DNA of 64,000 bases from Tulasnella sp. 424 (lineage: Eukaryota > Basidiomycota > Agaricomycetes > Cantharellales > Tulasnellaceae). Position 1 is the stretch's first letter. The number at the start of each line of letters is the position of its first letter. This document shows positions 1 through 10,639 of this stretch, piece by piece. The stretch lies in contig WSUB01000087.1 in assembly GCA_019633425.1 (NCBI GenBank), forward strand, positions 1 through 64,000, given 5' to 3'. Both the position numbers and the translations under genes were made by a program. The notes beneath the pieces were generated by a model that saw nothing but the letters and a program-made list of their open reading frames with translations, had not been told where the DNA came from and searched no databases.

Positions 1-1165
1 GTGTATTCAACACTATTATATATAATAAACGAAACTACGTTGGACTTATAGAACGCGCAGAACGTCTATTTCATCAGTTTCTTCCTCGCGTACGTTGCAC
101 CATCCGTGCCATAAAGCCCCCCCATTCACTCCGCCTTCACCTTTCCTTCAATTCTCAGGAACACTATACTCGACCTTCATTCCGGTGTCCCGGCCTAAAT
201 CTAATGGTCTGAAATCCTAACGGCAACCGCCCTCAGCTTACGTGAAACAATAGTTCTAGCGCCAGCAGAAATTTTGGGGGAAACAAATTGGGTGGTCGAT
301 GAAGGCGGTGGAGAACCATACTAGGATCGGGATGTTGGGGAAGAAGAATCAACCATGGATTATTACACTGAGGCCGCAAGTCTATGTTAGAATCGGAGGT
401 CTATTTTCGGTGGGTTAATTTCCTTGAAGTTTGAACGTGGTCTTATCAGCATACCGTCATCCAGGGTCATTCTCTCTCGACCTCGCAGGCGCAGTGAATA
501 CCTGTGTTCACCTCCCATTCCATGATTTGACCAAAACCTGATATGCATTCCATCTAGGTCCTCCGCCAAATGAACTTTATTGAAAAGATGGTAAATCTCG
601 GATTCACCGAACAAGCTCGATAGGAAGAACTTGAAGATCGCGATACTTTAACTCGTTGTGTTGTGCGGTATCACCACTTTTGGACCTTATGGCTTCTACG
701 CCAGGAACCCTCATTGTACCGTCGCTGGTACGTCACGAAGAAGGCTGCGACGATTGAATTTACGGTCGACCTTTCGCTCACGCAAGGGTGCTGGTCTGTT
801 AGGATATTGTACGTGTGTCTTCATGCCCTCGGCCCGGTCTTCCGGGAAGATTCATGAGCTTATTTATGTGCTGTAGATACCGGATCATGCTTGGAAGGTG
901 TGTAAACCCGTCTCCCTCCTTCCGCGAGATCCGACTGACCGTGTCGCGATAGGCTCGCTTCGGAGTGCCTTACTCCATCTGCGGTTGCTTACCCCCAGGT
1001 AGTTCAAGCAGTTTAGGGTTCTCCCTCTTCTCCAAAAAGGGAAAATCCAAATCCACTCTAGAAAAACCAGTGGAAAACCCCCGACCGGATCTAATTCCTC
1101 CCCCGGACGAAGCTGCCAAAGAACTCACCCCTCAGATCATGACCTTGTGGCGATTATCAAAATGT
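1..1165 (+). pseudogene. GRDP-like (DUF1399) pseudogene D0, 3' part
   Basis: This is the 3' portion of a gene whose better copies lie at 38.9-41.6 and 49.5-51.8 kb; the 5' part is outside the window. Recognisable pieces are the block near 100-180 (ILRNT-like), the GLISI/PFSLDL-like block near 440-490, the IEQARW-like helix near 605 and the C-terminal PYS(I/V)CGC motif near 968-990. The segment that should read DVDLAWHTHQL is missing at about 800-840, and the 100-150 stretch has one extra base compared with the 39-40 kb and 50 kb copies, so the reading frame is broken. Homology stops near 1,160, before the C-terminal INPGEPNAAQA segment found in the 51.7 kb copy. The family name rests on similarity of the better copies to GRDP-like proteins; the molecular function in fungi is not known. 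Confidence 0.6.
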
Positions 1166-1169
1166 GTAG

Positions 1170-1300
1170 TGTATCTCGGAATAAATGGATATCGAGAATC
1201 CCTACTGATGGAAGGGCCGCACCCTCTCGTTTCCCCCGCGCTCGATGCCAGTGCTCCATCCCCCTGCGACATTCGGGCAATAATTGGGTCTGATTAACCG
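1170..1300. repeat. Short dispersed repeat 3' of GRDP-like pseudogene
   Basis: About 130 bp here recur at about 42,130-42,275 and 52,360-52,495, each time just after a GRDP-like pseudogene. Shared words include GATGGAAGGGCCGCACCCTC and CTGCGACAT(T/C)CGGG. No frame is consistently open, so it is described as a repeated module segment. Confidence 0.6.
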
Positions 1301-1319
1301 GCAGGGGAGAACGTTTAAC

Positions 1320-2360
1320 CCGAGCAGAACACCCAGGTCTCAATACAGGCTGGAATGACATTTAGCGGTGTCGGCCTTTAGACCTGGTTTCGTGCTCCAG
1401 GTCGCGCAGAACGATGTCGCCGACAAAAGGACAAGTGGGAAAGAACCGGTAGGACTAATGAGGTGCACACGTTCTTACTGAGCCATGGCCTCGCCAGGAC
1501 TAAATGCGCACTTCCTCTTGACTCATTGGAGCTCTCAACGCTCGCTGCGGCGGCGGGGAGACGACTATTGATCTGCGCTGAGAGAGCACAGTCTCTGGTC
1601 TCGTGGTTCTATCCACGAGGCTTTTACAATCAGGATGGAACTGTTCTCCGGAATTACACTCCACAACACGGTAGTAGAGAAAGAGAGACCGCTACGTGCA
1701 AGCTTGTGGGCAGCGGGCATGCGACTTACTCGTTCTAGGATATTGTCGTCCGACGAGCTGGGGTATGGTCGCTGATGTCAAAGACGGAAAGATCGCTAAC
1801 GATCGAACGGCCAGGCCATCCCTCGTTGAAGCAGTGCGGGCGGGGAACCGGAGATCAAAAATGAATCTCTAGATTGATCACGCGATTATGGAGCCATAGC
1901 TACTTTTGGGGCTTACGGGTATCTTTCTGTTGGGGATTCGAAATAGAAGCCGCTGATACGATCAGTCGGGAGGACATAGATATTCGGATTGGCTGACGAC
2001 TGCACGAGCGGTTAAAGTGGAAATAATATTTAACGATAGCTACTCGAGACGGAAGCATCGCTTTCCAATGCTCTCCGAGGATGGTTCTCGGTGAGATGGA
2101 CAACGCCGAACAAACCAGTGCACCACGTGCAAGCGAAAACCTTGCGCGAACCACGGGCTTACCTCCACGCTAGTCGAGAACCACTCCTTCTACTCTCAGA
2201 AAGAAGCCTCCTGGGTTTAGTATTGACAAGCTGGATGCCTGACGAGCCACGAATGGCCGTTTAAATAGCATTGCGGAGTAAATCATGCACTGAATTTATT
2301 GGCTCGAAGGCAAATTTCATGATTGAGAAAGCTGTGAGGGTACATGAAGGATAATCACGC
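1320..2360 (-). pseudogene. Relic of divergent unit X upstream of K1
   Basis: This segment is similar to those at 9.66-10.62, 42.3-43.05 and 52.8-54.0 kb. Each lies between a GRDP-like remnant and a K promoter and would be transcribed away from the K gene. In this copy the minus-strand frame is interrupted several times. Shared landmarks are GCAGAACGATGTCGCCGAC at about 1,405 (also about 9,690) and GGGGATTCGAAATAGAA at about 1,932 (also 42,683 and 53,156). The product is not recognised. Confidence 0.4.
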
Positions 2361-2364
2361 ATGT

Positions 2365-2547
2365 TGTGTGTGGACAATTGTGGAGGTGAGGTGTGTGGAC
2401 ACCCTGACCGCGCCCCTAGGTTTAAAAGCTAGCGGTGGAGCTGAGGTTGAGTTAATTAAGGTTCGACCCTCAAAACCACCTTGCCTCTCATCCCCGGCCA
2501 TTCCACTCTAAATTTTTGCTGCCTCTCTATCTTGAGCTCGACACTGA
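2365..2547 (+). promoter_or_regulatory. Promoter/5' leader of K1
   Basis: This block is conserved before every K gene: TGGAGGTGAGG, then GTGGACACCCT, then a TATA-like TTTAAAAG at 2,421-2,428, then a pyrimidine-rich leader (CCTCTCATCCCC...CATT) up to the ATG. The TATA-to-ATG distance is about 127 bp. Conservation across six paralogues and one stub supports a promoter, although recent duplication alone could also explain it. Confidence 0.55.
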
Positions 2548-5500
2548 ATGGCGGACTCTGCCTCGACGGCACCCCAGCTAGGGGAAGACGCCGACCAAAA
2601 GCTAGAAAGGGCTGTGAGGGCATTTCACGACTTGAAAAAATGATTACTGATGTAGTATCTTGAAGCGAGATATTATTAACGGAATACCCTGTCGAATCGA
2701 TCCCTCTTGGATCAAAATGAAAGAAACCCATGCGGGCATAAAAGGCGGTCAAGGCGTCGTTGTCATCGGTACACTCAGTCCCCCTGATGCATTAAAAGAG
2801 ATATTGCCTGAATTGAAGGTGGCTGTGAAAAAGCTCGAATGGAAGCGAGATGATGTGGAAGAGTCCGCAAAGTTTTTCAAGGTTTCGTCGGCTGCAACGA
2901 CTGTTTGATCGTTCCAACTGCTCACGACCTGCGCTTCTCAGTCTTTCGTCAACGAACTGAGTCTGATGATATCGCTTTCTCATCCGAACATTATTATGCT
3001 CGTCGGATTCGTCGAAGATATGCAGAAAGGAGACGCTTGGATGATCTTGCCTTGGGAAGGGAATGGCAACGTTCGAGAATTTTTGCAGTCGGGCGAGTGG
3101 GAAATCCCAGAGCGTATATCTCTGGTAAGCGCAAGTTACAATGATACGGATTATCTGAGTAACTGAGTTTATGGTTTATGTAGATTCAAGACACAGCGAA
3201 GGGACTAGAGTACCTGCACAGCCGACAACCTCCTATTTGTCATGGCGACCTCAAATCTGTGAGTCCCCCGAGTCCTTCTCTCCGAAACTTCCATCTAACC
3301 TAATCTTTGCTCAGTTTAACATCCTTGTTAACTCCTCCTACCATGCCGTTATTACCGACTTTGGCTCGGCCCGTATCAGACGAAACCTCGCCCCAGAGAA
3401 AACGGACAACGCTTCGGCTGAAGCTCCGGTCCGCGAAGATACAGCCGCGACGCCAATATCCCCGAAGGTCGAGCTCAACGCTTCCACAATGGAGCTCACC
3501 TTGACCGGGCCAAAGTTCTCGCTACGGTGGACAGCTCCCGAGGTGTTGAATAACGGGGTCCAGGATCTACCCAGTGATATGTGGGCTTTGGGGTGGGTCT
3601 CTTGGGAAGTGAGTCTAGCCCGGTTAGGTTTCTTTCGGTAGTCCAGTACCTCACAACTTCTGCTGCATATTAGATTGTAACTGGGAAGATCCCATTTGAC
3701 GGTCTCAATCTCCAGTCGGCCATTGTGGTGCACGCCATAAATGGGAAACTACCCGCGGTTCGGAAGGACATTAACCTGTCTCTGGTTCTCAAGCTCTGCA
3801 GTGCAATGTCGGATTGCTGGCTCTCAGAGCCAACCAAGAGAATCGATGCCTCCACTTTTCAGCTGAAGGTTGACATAATGGTGAGTAATGTGCAAAAGAG
3901 TGACTACAATGATTCTTAAATGGCCCTTTGTAAGCCTTCCGAGACTCCTTCCGGTTATAGCGCCAGTGGGCAGAAAGTGCGGTCTGCGAACCTGCTGCTT
4001 GAGCTCGGAAGAATATACAACCTTCAAAGTAATCGAGCGACGGCCGAGTCCCACTTCCGGGCAGCCCTCAATATTGCGAGTCGAACGAAAGATGATTCGG
4101 CGAAGGCGACTGCCTTGGATTGCCTTGGGGACGTCCTCCGCGGCCAATCGAAGCATCTGGAGGCAGAGAAGGCTTTCACGGAAGCGCAGAGCATCCACTC
4201 TCGCATCGGCAATGACATGGGTGTCGCAAACGCGTTGCTCGGCCTGGGAAGTACTTATGACGCTCAGTCGAGGAAACATGAGGCGGAGGAGGCCTTTATG
4301 GAAGCGCACGACATTCACTCTCGCATCGGTAGTGTGCTGGGTGCTGCAACCGCGTTGGACGGCCTGGGAGAAGTATATCGCGCACAGTCGAGGTATCGGG
4401 AGGCAGAGAAGGCTTTCACAGAAGCACACGACATCCACCCTCGCATCGGCAATGACATGGGGGTCGCAAACGCGCTGTACGGCCTGGGAAATATTTACCG
4501 CAGTCAGTCGAGGAATTTGGAGGCAGAGAAGGCTTTGAAAGAAGCGCACAACATTCACTCTCGCATCGGCGATGACATAGGTGTCGCAAATGCGTTGCTC
4601 GGCCTAGGGAATAATTACCATGCTCAGTCGAGGCATCGAGATGCGGAGAAGGCTTTCACGGAAGCACACGGTATCCACTCTCGCATCGGCAACGAAATAG
4701 GTGCCGCAAACGCGCTGCTCGGCCTGGGACATATTTATTGCACTCAGTCGAGGTGTCAGGACGCGGAGAAGGCTTTCAGGGAAGCGCACGACATCCACTC
4801 TCGCATCGGCCATGACCTGGGTGCTGCAAATGCGTTGAACGGTCTGGGAGAATTATATCGCGTACAGTTGAGGCATCGGGAGGCGGAGAAGGCTTTCACG
4901 GAAGCGCACAACATCCACTCTCGCATCGGCAATGACCCGGGTACCGCAAATGCGTTGCAAGGTCTGGGGAGGATTTTTCGCCCCCAGTCGAGGTATCAAG
5001 AGGCGGAGAAGGCTTTCATGGAAGCCCACGACATCCATTCTCGCATCGGCCATGACAAGGATGCCGCAAACGCGCTGCGCGACCTGGGCAATATTTATTA
5101 CGCTCAGTCGAAGAAATTGGAGGCCGAGAAGGCTTTCGCAGAAGCGCATAGCATTCACTCTCGCATCGACAATGACCTGGGTGCTGCAAACGCGTTGGAT
5201 GGCCTGGGAGAAGTATATCGCGCACAGTCGAGGTATCGGGAGGCAGAGAAGGCTTTCACCGAAGCGCACGAGATCCACTCTCGTATCGACAATGACGTGG
5301 GTGCCGCAAACGCATTACTCGGCTTAGGTACTACATTTCACGCCCAGTCAAGGACCGGCGAGGCTGAAATGGCTTTCAATGACGCCCACAACATCTTCGC
5401 TCGCATTGGAGACGTCCTCGGCACCGGTAGCACACTATGGAACCTCGGAATGCTTTATAGCGACCAGTCCAGATACGACGACGCGGAGGCATCCTACCGC

Positions 5501-6214
5501 CTAGCAGTCGCTTCTTATGATCTTGCCGAAGACGGTGAAGGCAAAGCCCAAACACTCCTAGCTCTCGGCCAAGACTATCATACCCAGGGCAGACACCCCG
5601 AGGCCGAGGAGGCTGTGACTGAAGCTCATGCCATTTGGATCAGCATTGGCTACGAGCAAGGTCAAGCTATGGCTTTGTTTATTTTGGCAAAGATCTTTAG
5701 GTCCCAGTCGAGGTCTGACGAAGAAAAAGAGGCGCTAATTCAAGCTGAAGCTGTATATGTGCGAATCGGCGATGATGCAGCCCGTGCAGCGACATTGAAT
5801 CGGCTCGGCAACGTCCACTTTACGCAGGGCAGGTACAACGAAGCGGAGGAGTGTTACCGCCATGCGCAAGCTATATTCTCAAGCATGGACGACGTTCGCG
5901 GTGAAGCCACCGAGTTGATCAGACTTGGGAGTTTGTATGTCCACCAGGGTCGATACGAAGAGGCGGAGAAGTGCTTCGCCGACGCGCGCATAGCATATAC
6001 TAGGATTGGGGACGTGGAGGGTCAAGCCGAGGCGTTGGACAGTTTGATAGGAGTACACGTCCTACAAGACAGATTTGACGATATGGAGGCTGCTTGTGTC
6101 GAGGCCTGCGAACTGTACGCGCAAATGGGCCAGCCAATTAGTGAGATGTGTGCAATGGCTTGTGAGCTCCTCCAGCCTGAGCTTCTCGAGCAACCAACCG
6201 GATCAACCTTGTAG
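2548..6214 (+). CDS. K1: non-RD TKL kinase fused to 18 TPR units
   Basis: Seven-exon model: 2548-2613, 2666-2881, 2942-3124, 3184-3258, 3315-3608, 3674-3880, 3935-6214, giving 1,106 aa. All junctions are GT-AG and phase 0, and they match the paralogues. Kinase landmarks: GGQGVVVIG loop at about 49-57, VAVK lysine 77, alpha-C Glu 99, HGDLKS with Asp177 and Asn182, DFG 195-197, APE 254-256. The DFG-APE segment is unusually long (57 residues between the motifs). From residue about 370 there are 18 TPR units of 40 residues, of the LGN-like type (GLGxxYxxQSR...RIGNDxG). Ten central units are near-identical. The sixth intron (3881-3934) must be removed because a TAA at 3917-3919 lies in the read-through frame. 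No signal peptide or membrane segment is seen, so a cytosolic signalling kinase is likely. A ligand or substrate cannot be stated. Confidence 0.85.
3881..3934 (+). other. Short intron at the kinase-TPR junction of K1
   Basis: A 54-nt segment with donor GTGAGT and acceptor TGTAAG. Its length is a multiple of three, so it could be read through in most paralogues. In K1 read-through meets TAA at 3917-3919, and in K2 the equivalent segment (12,542-12,594) is 53 nt and read-through changes frame. Splicing restores the frame in both, which supports a real intron in the family. The acceptor is AAG, less typical than CAG/TAG. Confidence 0.7.
4118..5317 (+). repeat. Central TPR array of K1: 10 x 120 bp
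   Basis: Ten tandem units of exactly 120 bp with no length variation, encoding TPR units 2-11. Invariant words such as GAGGC(A/G)GAGAAGGCTTTCAC and CTCGCATCGGCAATGAC recur every 120 bp. Differences between units concentrate in a few codons: the one before GLG, codons 8-9 and codons 13-14. Long open frames on the opposite strand here are by-products of the repeat. Confidence 0.9.
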
Positions 6215-6289
6215 GGTCCTTTCCAATCGTAACTACCCACGCTTTTAATGAGGTAGGTATTCATTGGTTCGTATGCTCAAACGTTCTTG

Positions 6290-6700
6290 AAATGGCTCAT
6301 GACTCTTGTTTTACAAGGCTACTCCCCATACGCTTCGCGCGCGTTCTCGGGACAGATGTCCGGCCTCTTCTCGTTTCAATTTTATGTCCCATCTTGGTCA
6401 GTATATTCCGAAAATCTCTACCCGGGTGTTGTGGCTTATATTCTGCAGTTCACCTTTTTGCATGCACTTGTCCCTTTTTACTGTCTCGTAAAATGAGATT
6501 TCTTTCCCTTTACCTTCGTCAAATCTTTTCACCGGGCGACATCCGGCACTGTCAGATAAGTGTTCAAACTAGCAGCGATGATGATTTCCGCAATCAAACG
6601 TCATCCCTACCGTGGTGGACGCTGCTCATCAGCTAGGATCTGGAGAACCTTTTGAGGACGCGATCTCCACGTCGTCACGACATCCCCCAGTGCAGCTTTG
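6290..6700 (+). repeat. Conserved 3' flank of K genes (copy after K1)
   Basis: About 400 bp following the K1 stop recur after every K gene. Shared words include GGGACA(C/G)ATGTCCG, TTGCATGCACTTGTCCC, CGTAAAATGAG and GCAATCAAACGTC. It probably contains the 3' UTR and polyadenylation region. No coding signal is convincing. Confidence 0.65.
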
Positions 6701-6779
6701 CGATGTACGCTCTGGCTAGTGCCCTTCGCATTTGACGGAATCCAAGCGTCATATAAAATATCCCCGACTACTTATTACT

Positions 6780-6840
6780 TGAGTCGCCTCCGATGCAGTC
6801 CTACCGGTTCCATGCCGGTAACTGCTCGACTCAGGTGGTG
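6780..6840. repeat. Imperfect inverted repeat in the K 3' flank
   Basis: CTTGAGTCG and CGACTCAGG form inverted arms around a core containing CTACCGGT. Related copies lie at about 15,777-15,838 and 38,607-38,668, with the arms largely kept in all three. A hairpin or protein-binding site is possible; function is unknown. Confidence 0.35.
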
Positions 6841-6925
6841 GCGGCGAACTAGAGGATGGACCAAACTCGTGGCTCAGAATGCGAGGGGGGGGGGGAGGCA
6901 TGAGAATCTACGTGGCGGCTCCTTC

Positions 6926-7165
6926 CTACGCTTGTAGGGTGAGGCCGGGCTGACTTGAGTGGTAATTGGATTTGTGGCGCGTGCACGGAGGTTCCGGTGG
7001 TTTGTCGCCCTTGGTGTTCTTGAACCATGGAGGCTCGTTCATAACAACGCCGATCATGATCAGTCCTCCCGCTACCAAATGAGCTGCATTTTGGTGGAAG
7101 TTGGTCGCGCTGTTCGTGCAGCGGTGTGAGAGGCACGTGGACAGTGAGACTCGTCGAGTGGACAT
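6926..7165 (-). CDS. Short conserved ORF S1, unknown function
   Basis: A 79-codon minus-strand reading frame, convergent with K1. Its peptide is conserved in the plus-strand copy at 20,032-20,355, sharing SHRC, TNFxQxAAHL, GVVxNxPPWxKNTK and KSNxHS. DNA similarity extends upstream to about 7,370. The same convergent arrangement behind K1 and K3 shows it belongs to the duplicated module. No known domain is recognised, and the start is uncertain because the upstream part may be another exon. It could be a non-coding conserved segment. Confidence 0.35.
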   Translation of the reverse strand: MSTRRVSLSTCLSHRCTNSATNFHQNAAHLVAGGLIMIGVVMNEPPWFKNTKGDKPPEPPCTRHKSNYHSSQPGLTLQA

Positions 7166-7379
7166 TCCCTTGTTATCGTTATGAGCGCCGTATTATTGTC
7201 GACATTTACTCTGACGTCATGGTCACTGTGTAACCGGACACTGGCAAAGGATGACGGCATGGCACAGCAAGAAGCTTCCGTCTATTCTTATCCCGTCAAC
7301 CATCGTCTTGTCCCAACCCTTGCCTCGGGCCCTAAGAAGCACATGACCGGGATCGCCAAGTTCCCTTAAGCTTGTTTAC

Positions 7380-7980
7380 TCCCAGTCCACCCGCCCACCC
7401 AAAGCTCTACCACTCCCTTCCATCATCCGTAACCACCATCATCCGCGTGTTTCAAGCAATGGCCTCAATTGGTCAGGGTCGCCTGAGTGTCCTGCATGAT
7501 AGGAGTACTGGGGAACGATTACACTTGGGAAACCGTCATGATGTAAGATTTCAGGGTCCTGAGAGCTTAATTAGAGCTCCTTCAAGTCTGTTTCGGGGTT
7601 CCGGGGGCGGCATTCAGCGGAGTACGAGGCATATCTACAGACAGGATCATTGTGGGAGTTCGACGTAGGACGATCTCCGAGCAATAGGACAGGCTGTCCA
7701 CGTCGTTTCTGAGCGACTGCGGCGACACCTTGCCGGCAGGCTTGGCTCGCAATCTCCTCATCCTTTAGGCGGTGGATTTTGTAAGTCTGCCAGCGTTGAA
7801 GCCTAAATCCACCTGCACCTTTTAAGCAACGAGAGCAATAACAGGGGCTGAAAGCTTGTACGCGTAGCTGTTTAACCATATGTACGCTTGATGGGGGCGA
7901 AGGTCGTACCACCGCGCGTCTATGTATATGTGGACCCTGTCTGGTCAGAGCCAAAACCTGAATTTAACGTCTTGCATATA
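7380..7980. other. Intergenic, no supported gene
   Basis: Short open frames on both strands overlap each other and have no paralogous support in this window. Nothing specific is seen. Confidence 0.4.
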
Positions 7981-7984
7981 AGAT

Positions 7985-8475
7985 TCGTGACTTGTTGGTG
8001 AGCAGTGTTGCGGTATGAACGTGCTCGTATCGTGCAATGTAGGCGGGGAGGGGATGGGGAAGGGTGGTGGTGGTGGAGTCGTTGTCGTTGTCGTTGTCGA
8101 CTTGGAGCTCACGCTGTGTAACTCAAGTTACTCAACGCGTCGAACGATATCGCCGGGCCGCGGTACCACCCCGTGGTCTACCTTCCCCAGTAGGGGATGA
8201 AGTTAGCCCGCCCTCGTAATCATTGAGTAGGCCCTTGTTAGAAGTATATTAGACTAGCTAGTAATCTCAGTTTGTAATCTACCAGTAACCCGATTGTAAT
8301 TACACCTTTTTGCGGCACTACGACACGGATGTAATCGAGGCCGCGCAGTACTCGACCCAGATGCACCACAGTGCACTTCCGAGCTGACTCTTAACCACTG
8401 TTTAACTTGCGGGCTCTGCAACGCCATCTCGAGGGTGGGCTGCAGTCAAGGTTGAAATCCTGACGGCGCGTCTCG
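7985..8475 (+). pseudogene. Relic of GRDP-like promoter/5' region
   Basis: The sequence around 8,020-8,105 (ATCGTGCAATG, then GGTGGAGTCG followed by a repeated TTGTCG) and around 8,405-8,470 (CAGTCAAGGTTGAAATCC) matches the upstream regions of the GRDP-like pseudogenes at 16,045-16,180 and 38,868-39,003. The two pieces are separated here by about 300 bp of unrelated sequence. No downstream coding part remains. Confidence 0.5.
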
Positions 8476-8479
8476 TTCA

Positions 8480-9655
8480 CCGAATCCGTGCATTCAGGGA
8501 CGTGACCAACCGCGCGACAACGCGACCTTGAGAGAGACGAGGTAAGCGATTTTCCTCCTTCTTCGGTCCTGAATCCTTTCATTTTCCCCAGCTTTTCCCA
8601 CTGCCCTCGCTGGGAGCTTCTGAGCTCGACCCAGAGACACGCCTCAAATGGGTCGCTCCCCGCCAGGAGAAGCACTCCACTCGTAAATAACCCACTTGGT
8701 ACATTATCAACATACAATCGAAAGCTTTAAAGCTGCATAAGTCCATCATAACTACCTTGGCGTTCAGCGGGGCACAAGTGCCAATGCTGATTACGCGTCG
8801 TTCTCCACTTCGATGCACATAATTAACTTGGTCCCTATAATAACAAACGTGTATTGTACTGAGACAAAAAATGCTCATGCTCTCCAACGATTCCTTCTCA
8901 CACTACGTTGCGTGTGCTGCAACTGCCCGGCTACTGCAGCGGCACACCTCCGTATTGTCCTTGCCGGCACCGACGGACCCCGTTCCTCCAGGATCGTCCA
9001 AGCATCACGAGAGGCCACGCTCCTGAACCCTTGGCCGCCCTTATCTCACTACCGAAGACGACGTACTCGTTGAATTGCCGTTGACCGAACTTCTGCGTTC
9101 CAGCCGAACGAAGCGCTTGTGGTTCTCTTTATCGACGCGGTTAACTTTCCCAAAATCCAGCGAATATTGATGGCGCACCGCAATGGCAAGATATACAGAA
9201 TGTCACCCTAGAAAGGTCCAACATTCCCGGATGATAAACGAGGCTAGCTAGCTATTAATCAAGCCAAATAGCAGTCGTTTGTCAAAGACGTGCTGCGTGC
9301 AACCTTAATGAGAAAGAGGTCAAGTGAAGATCCCTCCGTGTCACGATTCCAGACCCGCCTTGACCTTTAACCCCCACGTTTCTTTCGGTTCCACAGCGAA
9401 TTCGAAGTGAATGGAAGCGCTTGAGCTTTCCCTCAAAAGACCAGTCTTTGACCTTCTCACTGGAAACCGGTGATTGAGACTCGCCTACCCTTTCTGGCCA
9501 GCTTGTCATTTCCCAGCGATCACCGAATCCCAACGACCGAGACCCATCGACACGTAAGCGGAGACTCAAGTCGGTAGCAATCCCATGTGCAGCACCTACT
9601 CAGACGAGGTTAGTAACCCCCCACACTCGATTAAATGTTTTCATTTTACGGATGT
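8480..9655. other. Intergenic, no supported gene
   Basis: No frame here has paralogous support, a recognisable motif or convincing splice structure. Overlapping short frames on both strands were not called. Confidence 0.4.
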
Positions 9656-10239
9656 TGCTTCCGGACCTGGTTCAGCGCCTCCCGTAGGGCAGAACGATGT
9701 CGCCGACATTTAAAAGGACAAGTGGGAGAGAACCGGGAGGATGATCGAGATACACGCGTTCTCACTGAGCCATGTTCCCGTCAAGACTGTACTGACCAGT
9801 GCGGTCACATGAACACAAACTTCAGAGTAAATCCATCATTGAAAGTGGAAATACCAGTTCCTCCATGTCCAATGCTCCGTTTAGTCGATTTCAAAATCAG
9901 ATAAAGAGAGGGTAATGCTTCCTGAAGTGATTTCGAAGCAAACTTCACAGGAACAAGTCGCCTAACAAGCGCCACTGGGGAATCATCCATCTCAATCGTT
10001 GACATGTGTTTTCTCCGCAAGAACGTCAGGAATGAGGAATTGGGGTATGGTGGCTGTCTAAGTTGAAGCAGTACGAGCGGGGAACCGGGAATTAAAAACG
10101 ACTCTCCCCCTTGATCACGCGATTATGTATTCTTGGGATTTGCGGGGTATCTCCCAGCTGGAGGTTCGAAATAGAAGCTGTTGATACGATCAGACAGTAG
10201 GACGTGAATATTCGGACGGGCTGATGATTGCACGAGCGG

Positions 10240-10551
10240 TTAAACGAGTGGAAAAAAAATCCAACAATAGCGCCTTGGACGTAACTCAGTTGATTTGGAT
10301 GGGAGCATCGCTTTAAAGAGGTCTCCGAGGACGGTGCTTGGCGTGAGAGGAACAACGCCAAACAAACCGGTGACCACCAAGCGAAAGCGAACATCAAACT
10401 TTTCTATCTCATTCTCATCGAGGTCGACCCTTGCAAGAACCACAGCCTTACCTCCGCTCTGGACAAAAAGCATTCTTTCTGCTCGCAGAAAAGAAGCCTC
10501 CCGGGGTTTGGTATTTACAGGCCGGATGCCGAATGAGGCACGAATGGCCAT
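10240..10551 (-). CDS. Divergent unit X upstream of K2, most open copy
   Basis: A 103-codon frame reading away from K2. It contains a stretch conserved in other X copies: EASFLR, then LV(Q/L)(S/N)GGK, then VDLDE/IDQ, IEKFDVRF. The equivalent at 42,800-43,030 keeps the same frame for part of its length. Flanking sequence from about 9,660 to 10,620 aligns with the other X regions. It shares an intergenic region with the K2 promoter, so the two could be divergently controlled. No domain is recognised and the copy may be a remnant of a longer spliced gene. Confidence 0.35.
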   Translation of the reverse strand: MAIRASFGIRPVNTKPREASFLRAERMLFVQSGGKAVVLARVDLDENEIEKFDVRFRLVVTGLFGVVPLTPSTVLGDLFKAMLPSKSTELRPRRYCWIFFPLV

Positions 10552-10639
10552 TCAGATAGGATTGCGGAGCAATCCCTCACGGAATTTATTGCCTCGAAGG
10601 CGAATTCCATGATCGAGAAAGCTCTGAGGGTACATGAGG

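Noticed and set aside
2660..2908. Starting the kinase genes at the later ATG near the glycine loop (for example 2,717 in K1)
   Set aside because: An upstream exon with a conserved MxDSxSTAPQ-like start joins in frame through a 49-53 nt intron in all copies, so the longer start is preferred.
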